From Ignavibacteria bacterium UBA2360 (GTDB lineage Bacteria > Bacteroidota > Ignavibacteria > Tepidaquicellales > OLB5): a stretch of DNA of 64,000 nt. Both the position numbers and the translations under genes were made by a program. Below are positions 58,812 through 64,000 of this stretch, in pieces (within the stretch, counting starts at the first letter, position 1; every line of letters starts with the position of its first letter). The stretch covers positions 397,360-461,359 of the forward strand of contig DDTQ01000012.1 in assembly GCA_002344125.1 (NCBI GenBank), written 5' to 3'. The notes beneath the pieces are model-generated. The model saw only the letters and a program-made list of their open reading frames with translations. It was not told the DNA's origin and ran no database searches.

Positions 58812-59211
58812 CAATTACGAATTACTAATTACAAATTATGAGTTATGGATTGTGGGTCATGACTCAAGAACTATTCTGCAGCAAGCAGCTTGACTAGTAA
58901 AAGTTACTGATTTTGACAATAGCCCACGACTTCAGTCGTGGGAACATAGAACGTGAACAACTGAAAACCGTTTCAACGGTTTTTTGATATTGGACTTAAA
59001 AGGAATTAAATTTCGGGATTCTTCGTTTATTTTATTAACTGGCTAAATACAAAATAGTAGGGCTATTGTCCCATTTCTTAGTTTTGAAAGATTCCCGATA
59101 TTCTTCTTTTTGAGTTGCCACGACCTTTAGGTCGTGGATAAAATTGCCCCCAAAAAGGGGCTTTAGCCCCGGTTGATAATTCAAAAGAATTATAATTAAC
59201 CCGTAATTGAT
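58812..59211. other. 400-bp intergenic region with fixed-loop hairpins
   Basis: Holds CCCACGAC-TTCA-GTCGTGGG (58922-58941), AAACCG-TTTCAA-CGGTTT with a T run (terminator-like, 58964-58986), CCACGACC-TTTA-GGTCGTGG (about 59118-59137) and AAAGGGGC-TTTA-GCCCC (about 59153-59170). The hairpins share the TTTA/TTCA loop but have different stems. No gene; upp's terminator may be the CCG hairpin. Confidence 0.55.
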
Positions 59212-61437
59212 TTGTTAAGCACACTATATAAAAAGAAACTCGATGACCTGCTTTCACTTTGCAGGAAAAACCTGGGTGAATTTAACGAAAAGCTCATAAC
59301 AGATGCTTTCAAATTCAGCCTCAACGCGCATAAGCTAGATAAACGCGCCTCGGGTGAGCCATTTATAATACATCCCTACGAAGTTGCCTCAATTGTAGCC
59401 AAAGAAATTCCGCTCGATGATATCACAGTCGCCGCAGCCTTGCTGCATGATGTAGTTGAAGATACCAAGTTCACCTACGAGGATGTTAAAGCTGAGTTCG
59501 GCGAAACTATAGCCGATATTGTTGATGGCGCTACCAAAATTGAAGGCATGTTCGAAAACTACGAAGCCAAGCAGGTGGAAAATTACCGCAAAATGCTGCT
59601 TTCAATGTCTAACGATATCAGGGTAATTCTTGTAAAGTTCGCCGATAGGCTTCATAACCTGAAAACGCTGGAATACCTCAATCCCGAACGCCAGGTTAGA
59701 ATGGCCCGCGAAACCATGGAAATATACGCGCCGCTGGCGCACAGGCTGGGACTCTCACAGGTAAAATCAGAATTTGAAGATATGGCCTTCAAATATCTTG
59801 ACCGCCAGTTCTACAAGGATATTTCCAAGAAGGTAATAGCCAAAAAACGAGAACGCGAAAACTATGTTAACAAGTTCATTCAGCCTATCAAAGCGGAGCT
59901 TGACAAAGAAGGCTTCAAGTACGAAGTCTCAGGGCGCGCGAAGCATCTGTATAGTATAGCCAAAAAAATGATCTCCCGCGGTAAATCTTTTGAAGAAATT
60001 TATGATCTCTTTGCTGTAAGAATAATCCTTGATACCCAGGAAAGAAATGACTGCTTCACTGCCTATGGCATCGCAAGCGAAATTTATATTCCCGTGCCCG
60101 AAAGATTTAAGGATTATATCTCGCTGCCCAAACAGAACGGGTACCAGTCAATCCATACCACGCTTATCGGACCCGAAGGTAAAATGGTTGAAGTCCAGAT
60201 ACGTACCCGAGATATGCATGAAGTCGCCGAAAAAGGTGTCGCTGCCCACTGGAAGTATAAGGAGAACATCAGCACCAACGATAGGCAGATGGAAGACTGG
60301 ATAACATGGATAAGAGAGCTCTTTGATACCAGTTCAAAGGAATCAACACCAAAGCAGATAATGGAAGGGCTCAAGCTCAACCTGTACCAGGATGAAATTT
60401 ACGTTTTCACGCCTAAAGGCGATCTGAAAATTTTGCCGGTCAATTCTACGCCGGTTGATTTTGCCTTCGATATACACAGCGAAGTTGGATACAAATGTAT
60501 CGGCGCCAAAGTTAACGGCAAAATTGTGCCGCTTGATTCCAGGCTAAAAAGCGGCGACCAGGTTGAAGTCATCACCTCAAAAATTAAAAAGCCGCACCAG
60601 GATTGGGAAAAATTTGTCGTTACCCATAAAGCCAAATCTGATATTCACAAATATTTTAATAATGAGCGCAGGCTGAAAATTGAAGAGGGCAGGGAACAGT
60701 GGCTGAAAAAGCTGAAAAAAATGAAGCTCTCGCTTTCCGAAGATGAAATGATAAAACTCCTGCAAAGGCTGAAGTTTGAAAGCCTGCAGCACATGTATTT
60801 AAGCCTCGCCGAAGGCAGGCTAACATCCGATGAACTGTATGAACTGGTTAAAGACCGCAATAAACTCATAAGCGGTGAGATAGTTTCTCCATGGGTTAAA
60901 CCCGTGGAAAAATCGACTGCGCTTAAGACCAAAGAAAATGAGCAAACCCTGTTTGAAACATATATCAAAACGGCGCGCGGCGCCAAAAATAAGATCATTG
61001 CCGGCGGAGATGTTAAAGATCTTCTCTTCAGTTACGCAAACTGCTGCAACCCCATCCCCGGTGAAGATATTATCGGTTTTATATCAAAGACCGAAGGAAT
61101 AAAAATTCACAAGAAGTCCTGTAAAAATCTTTCCAACCTGTTCCTTTCAGATCCCCAAAGGATAATTGATGTTCAATGGCCGGAAGAAGTTGAAGATGAA
61201 TTTTTTGTCGGTATAAAGATCAGTGGTGAAGATAGACCCGGTATGCTGAACGAAATTACTAACGTAATTTCTGTTTATAGTAATACTAATATAAAAAGTG
61301 TAAGTATCGCTTCAAAAGGTTCCCTGTTTGATGGCACAGTTATCCTAATGGTTAAAAATATTACACACCTAAATGAGCTCATCGAAAAGATAAAAAATAT
61401 TGAAGGCGTATTCGAAGTGAAACGCTTCGAAGAGTAA
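59212..61437 (+). CDS. relA: RelA/SpoT bifunctional (p)ppGpp synthetase/hydrolase
   Basis: 741 residues with a TTG start (no ATG is available before the conserved N-terminus). Order: HD hydrolase domain (about 25-190: FIIHPYEVASIVAKE, LLHDVVEDTKFT, KFADRLHNLKTL), synthetase domain (about 240-350: GRAKHLYSIAKKM, YDLFAVRIIL, LPKQNGYQSIHTT), TGS domain (about 395-455: DEIYVFTPKGDLKILP), a helical/zinc-finger region with YANCCNPIPGEDIIGF, and a C-terminal ACT domain (GEDRPGMLNEITNVIS). HD and synthetase motifs both look intact, so it should make and degrade the alarmone. Housekeeping. Confidence 0.94.
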   Translation: MLSTLYKKKLDDLLSLCRKNLGEFNEKLITDAFKFSLNAHKLDKRASGEPFIIHPYEVASIVAKEIPLDDITVAAALLHDVVEDTKFTYEDVKAEFGETIADIVDGATKIEGMFENYEAKQVENYRKMLLSMSNDIRVILVKFADRLHNLKTLEYLNPERQVRMARETMEIYAPLAHRLGLSQVKSEFEDMAFKYLDRQFYKDISKKVIAKKRERENYVNKFIQPIKAELDKEGFKYEVSGRAKHLYSIAKKMISRGKSFEEIYDLFAVRIILDTQERNDCFTAYGIASEIYIPVPERFKDYISLPKQNGYQSIHTTLIGPEGKMVEVQIRTRDMHEVAEKGVAAHWKYKENISTNDRQMEDWITWIRELFDTSSKESTPKQIMEGLKLNLYQDEIYVFTPKGDLKILPVNSTPVDFAFDIHSEVGYKCIGAKVNGKIVPLDSRLKSGDQVEVITSKIKKPHQDWEKFVVTHKAKSDIHKYFNNERRLKIEEGREQWLKKLKKMKLSLSEDEMIKLLQRLKFESLQHMYLSLAEGRLTSDELYELVKDRNKLISGEIVSPWVKPVEKSTALKTKENEQTLFETYIKTARGAKNKIIAGGDVKDLLFSYANCCNPIPGEDIIGFISKTEGIKIHKKSCKNLSNLFLSDPQRIIDVQWPEEVEDEFFVGIKISGEDRPGMLNEITNVISVYSNTNIKSVSIASKGSLFDGTVILMVKNITHLNELIEKIKNIEGVFEVKRFEE

Positions 61438-61509
61438 AAAATTTGCATATATATAAGACTGTTATAGTCTTATATTCGCAAAATGAAATATTTGAGGTTA
61501 AATCGATTA

Positions 61510-61552
61510 TGACTTTTGTCATAAAAGGTCATAACTATTATTAATATATTTG
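61510..61552 (+). promoter_or_regulatory. Crp/Fnr-type box and promoter of the PD40 gene
   Basis: TGACTTTTGTCA at 61510-61521 (centre 61515.5) is a perfect TGAC-N4-GTCA palindrome. TATATTTG at 61545-61552 matches TAnnTTTG at 29.5 bp, the same class II spacing as the cupin promoter. The ATG begins only six bases after this element, so the mRNA would be leaderless. Confidence 0.6.
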
Positions 61553-61557
61553 AAATT

Positions 61558-62640
61558 ATGAAAACAAAAATCACTGCATTATTTATTTTGTGTTTACTCA
61601 CATCAGCGTTTTTATGGAATTTTAACGATTTATCTGCCCTCAAGGGTGAAATGCATTCGGCAGATACTCTCATCTACCCGCAGGAAAAACACTTCAAGAA
61701 TATGCAGATGTTAACCAACGGCGGCGAAAATGCCGAAGCTTATTTTTCCTTTGATGGCTCAAAAATAATATTCCAGGCAACAGGTGAATATGAATGCGAT
61801 CAGATATTTATCATGAATCCCGATGGTTCCGGAAAGCATCTTGTAAGCACAGGTAAGGGCAGAACAACCTGTTCATACTTTTACCCCGATGGCAAGAGCA
61901 TACTGTACGCTTCAACGCATTTAGGCGGCGATATGTGTCCCCAGAAGCCTGATCACTCCAAAGGTTATGTGTGGGCTTTGTATTCTGATTACGATATTTT
62001 TAAAGCTGATCTTGATGGCTCTAACCCGGTTAAACTAACCGACGTTAAAGGTTACGACGCCGAAGCTACCGTTTCACCAAAAGGCGATAAAATTATCTTC
62101 ACTTCAACCCGTAACGGAGATATTGATCTTTATTCAATGAATCTCGACGGCTCTGATGTTAAGCAGCTTACAAATATTCCCGGTTACGATGGCGGCGCGT
62201 ATTATTCCTATGACGGGACAATGATAGTTTTTCGCGCATCAAGATTTGATGACCCCGCTAAGCTGAAGGAATACCAGGATCTCCTTGCCGAAGGGCTTAT
62301 CAGGCCCGGGCAGCTTGAAATCTACGTTATGAATGCAGACGGTTCAAACATCCGGCAGGTAACAAATAACGGTGCCGCAAACTTCGGGCCGTACTTCTTC
62401 CCCGATGGAAAAAGGATAATCTACTGCTCAAACCAGGATGACCCCAAAGGCAGAAATTTTGATCTGTATATGATAAACGTTGATGGTACAGGCAATGAAA
62501 GAATAACTTATAACGATACTTTTGACGGTTTCCCAATGTTCTCACTTCACGATGGCGGCAAAAAATTCGTGTTCTGCTCAAACCGCTTCAACGCTAAACA
62601 GGGCGAAACCAACGTTTTCATCTGCGATTGGGTAGAATAG
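61558..62640 (+). CDS. Exported TolB/PD40-type beta-propeller protein
   Basis: 360 residues. Signal peptide (MKTKITALFILCLLTSAFLW). Then six to seven PD40 repeats with the FSFDGSKIIFQATGEYE / YPDGKSILYASTHLG / SPKGDKIIFTSTRNGD / SYDGTMIVFRASRFD / FPDGKRIIYCSNQDD / LHDGGKKFVFCSNRF pattern and intervening IFIMNPDGSGKHLVS-type segments, as in TolB propellers. It lacks the TolB N-terminal domain. Probably periplasmic scaffold or binding protein. Crp/Fnr box and likely leaderless start suggest anaerobic induction. Confidence 0.85.
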   Translation: MKTKITALFILCLLTSAFLWNFNDLSALKGEMHSADTLIYPQEKHFKNMQMLTNGGENAEAYFSFDGSKIIFQATGEYECDQIFIMNPDGSGKHLVSTGKGRTTCSYFYPDGKSILYASTHLGGDMCPQKPDHSKGYVWALYSDYDIFKADLDGSNPVKLTDVKGYDAEATVSPKGDKIIFTSTRNGDIDLYSMNLDGSDVKQLTNIPGYDGGAYYSYDGTMIVFRASRFDDPAKLKEYQDLLAEGLIRPGQLEIYVMNADGSNIRQVTNNGAANFGPYFFPDGKRIIYCSNQDDPKGRNFDLYMINVDGTGNERITYNDTFDGFPMFSLHDGGKKFVFCSNRFNAKQGETNVFICDWVE

Positions 62641-62644
62641 GCAT

Positions 62645-62690
62645 AATGTCAAATGTCAAAGGTCAAAGGTCAAATGTCAAATGTAAAACG
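62645..62690. repeat. 7-bp tandem repeat (TCAAATG)
   Basis: About six copies of GTCAAATG/GTCAAAG, period seven. Directly follows the PD40 stop. Confidence 0.7.
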
Positions 62691-62769
62691 TGATGCTACT
62701 AAGCAAATGTGCTGAACTGCAAAATGCGCAGAATGCCAAAATTCAAAATGAATACTTTTGAACAAATTC

Positions 62770-62813
62770 CCCTCTCGAGAGGGGTGGCTGGCTTTAGCCA
62801 GTCGGGGTGTGTA
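62770..62813. repeat. Modular palindromic repeat with GCTGGC hairpin
   Basis: CCCCTCTCGAGAGGGGTG, inner hairpin GCTGGC-TTTA-GCCAGT, tail CGGGGTGTG. Outer frame as at 23818. Confidence 0.6.
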
Positions 62814-62851
62814 AAAACTAAATATTGATTTCCCGCGCAGTCTTTTTTGTC

Positions 62852-63142
62852 CCCGCAGAGTCTCTTCAAACAAGGACTCTGCGATAGCTCAATCACTGTG
62901 AAAATATAATGCTTTTCGTTGGAGTGCATTGACTAAGTCAATGCTTCGTCCGGAATCCGTAGGAGTTACAAATATATAGATTTTTTCACAGCGGAGTCTC
63001 TTCAAAGAAGGACTATGCGATTGCTCCATCACTGTGAAAATATAATGCTTTTCGTTGGAGTGCATTGACTGTGCTTGCCCGCCTCGGGCGTGGTCAATGC
63101 TCCATCCAGACTCCGCAGGAGTCAAAGATTCATAGATCTTCA
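62852..63142. repeat. Tandem duplication of about 137 bp
   Basis: Two imperfect direct copies (about 62852-62987 and 62988-63142). The best-conserved part is a 45-bp stretch that starts ATCACTGTGAAAATATAATG and ends GGAGTGCATTGACT (62891 and 63028). The second copy carries an insert near 63071-63092. Frames across it are not genes. Confidence 0.6.
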
Positions 63143-63149
63143 CAAGAAT

Positions 63150-63450
63150 AATATTATATGACTCCGTAGGAGTCACATATTTATAGAATAGCAAACAAAT
63201 GTGTATACGACTCCATCGGAGTCGCACATAAACTGCAGTAAATTGTTCATTATGTCAACATAGCTCCCCTGTTTTCTAAGTAAATCTGTAAATAGCCCCG
63301 TAGGGGTGGTATGTTTGTAGCACGCAGTAATAAAGTTTTTCAGAGCTCCGTAGGAGCGGCATAAAAATTCAAATGTTTCCAAATCCCGAAGGGATGACAT
63401 TATTGTAACAAACCCGCAAAAAAAAATCAAAAAAAACCCGAAGGGTGATA
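63150..63450. repeat. Array of covarying short hairpins
   Basis: At 30-65-bp intervals: GACTCC-GTA-GGAGTC, GACTCC-ATC-GGAGTC, GCCCC-GTA-GGGGT, GCTCC-GTA-GGAGC, ATCCC-GAA-GGGAT, ACCC-GAA-GGGT. Stems differ but stay complementary; the flanks share ACAT(A/G)TTTATAG-like text. Part of an 817-bp region (62641-63457) without any gene. Confidence 0.65.
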
Positions 63451-63457
63451 TAATAAT

Positions 63458-64000
63458 ATGAACACAAAAATTAAATTTCTATCCGCATCACTGCTGCTTA
63501 TATTGTTTGCGGCATTTGTAAACCCATCGGGTAACGATCCGAAGATCACCGAAGGTGAAGTATCAGACCACATCAAATACCTATCCAGCGATGAGCTCGG
63601 CGGGCGTTTCCCCGGCACAGATGGGGATAAACTCACGGTTGATTACATCACAGGCGAATTCAAAGAATACGGTCTGAAGCCCGCCGGTGAAAAAGGTTAC
63701 CTGCAGCCATTCGATTATATCAGCGAAATAAAACTCGGCACCGGCAACTATGTCGCCTTCGGCAACGGTGAAGTTCTTAAGGGCGCAGGTGATGAATTCA
63801 CACCCGTTTACCTATCCTCAAACGGCTCCGCCTCCGGGAATATGATATTTGTGGGTTACGGCATTAACGCGCCGGAACTTAATTACAACGATTATGCCGG
63901 GCTTGATCTCAATGGCAAAATTGCCGTGATGCTGATGTTCTCACCAGGCTACAACAATCCCCATGATAACCCGTTCAGCAAGTATGAGCGCCTGCGCGTT
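63458..64000 (+). CDS. M28-type metallopeptidase, N-terminal part (3' end outside window)
   Basis: The first 181 residues are visible. Signal peptide MNTKIKFLSASLLLILFAAFVNP; then the usual start of exported M28 peptidases with PA domain (DHIKYLSSDELGGRFPGTDG, YITGEFKEYGLKPAG, YLQPFDYISEIKLG, and MIFVGYGINAPELNYNDYAG with LNGKIAVMLMFSPGY). Metal ligands lie beyond the window edge. Upstream hairpins end 7 bp before the ATG, so the promoter must lie within or before the repeat array. Confidence 0.8.
   Translation, partial: MNTKIKFLSASLLLILFAAFVNPSGNDPKITEGEVSDHIKYLSSDELGGRFPGTDGDKLTVDYITGEFKEYGLKPAGEKGYLQPFDYISEIKLGTGNYVAFGNGEVLKGAGDEFTPVYLSSNGSASGNMIFVGYGINAPELNYNDYAGLDLNGKIAVMLMFSPGYNNPHDNPFSKYERLRV

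Noticed and set aside
58911..59180. Hairpins as ends of an IS200/IS605-type element
   Set aside because: No transposase or remnant is present between or near them.
63150..63450. Hairpin array as a CRISPR array
   Set aside because: Units differ in sequence, spacing is irregular and no cas gene is near; the conserved feature is structure, not repeat sequence.

Overview
The window looks like the chromosome of an anaerobic or facultatively anaerobic member of the Ignavibacteria/Chlorobiota side of the Bacteroidota-Chlorobiota group. The signs are secreted proteins ending in a type IX secretion (T9SS) sorting domain with the 'NYPNPFNP' signature (14.3, 16.3 and 19.0 kb), a fused CcoNO cytochrome cbb3 oxidase, DUF2892/DUF6132-type small membrane proteins, and promoters of the Bacteroidota form TAnnTTTG. 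No rRNA, tRNA, CRISPR array or insertion sequence was recognised. Both window edges cut genes: a B12-mutase-like gene on the left and an M28-type peptidase on the right.

Layout. 0-4.4 kb: B12-mutase-like protein, asparagine synthase, DUF2179 membrane protein, YceI, cupin. 4.9-14.2 kb: a sulfur/redox respiratory locus. A thioredoxin lipoprotein operon points left. An outer-membrane FadL-like protein, an octaheme tetrathionate-reductase-family cytochrome, two YeeE/YedE membrane proteins (the second with a rhodanese-like domain lacking its cysteine), a nine-CXXCH cytochrome c/b fusion, a MarR regulator and an OsmC protein point right. 14.3-20.3 kb: secreted T9SS proteins and a YD-repeat protein. 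20.5-36.4 kb: a compact phage-derived particle module on the minus strand (terminase, portal, scaffold, capsid, tail, lysis) with a divergent LexA/CI-type repressor and no integrase or replication genes. 37.0-41.2 kb: two Crp/Fnr regulators, DUF5661, a universal stress protein, a ferredoxin and a degenerate hemerythrin-like protein. 41.4-45.0 kb: TonB, DUF2306, two YARHG lipoproteins. 45.3-55.2 kb: a complete minus-strand cco cluster (ccoI, ccoS, a PLP trans-sulfuration enzyme, ccoNO, ccoQ, ccoP, ccoG, ccoH, a SafE-like protein). 55.4-64 kb: a lipoprotein, aquaporin, a DUF6263-like lipoprotein, upp, RelA/SpoT, a PD40 propeller protein and the start of an M28 peptidase.

Two regulatory networks can be read from the DNA. 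First, a TGAY-N4-RTCA palindrome of Crp/Fnr type lies upstream of six transcription units (cupin, FadL/octaheme operon, second Crp/Fnr gene, ferredoxin, cco cluster, PD40 protein). It sits at only two distances from a TAnnTTTG element, about 30 or about 52 bp, which is two helical turns apart and like class II and class I activator positions. Second, an inverted repeat TAGTTGC-N5-GCAACTA lies at the thioredoxin, FadL and OsmC promoters, with a weaker copy before the MarR gene, so it probably defines that MarR's regulon. The FadL/octaheme promoter carries both, suggesting anaerobic activation plus release from a thiol- or sulfur-responsive repressor.

The strongest candidates for undescribed systems are this doubly regulated sulfur-respiration locus and the integrase-less 15-kb phage particle module, which resembles a gene transfer agent cluster and contains a probable programmed -1 frameshift. 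The intergenic DNA is also unusual: many modular palindromic repeats with exchangeable hairpins, hairpins of fixed loop but variable stem, 7-bp tandem repeats, and an array of covarying hairpins at 62.9-63.45 kb.
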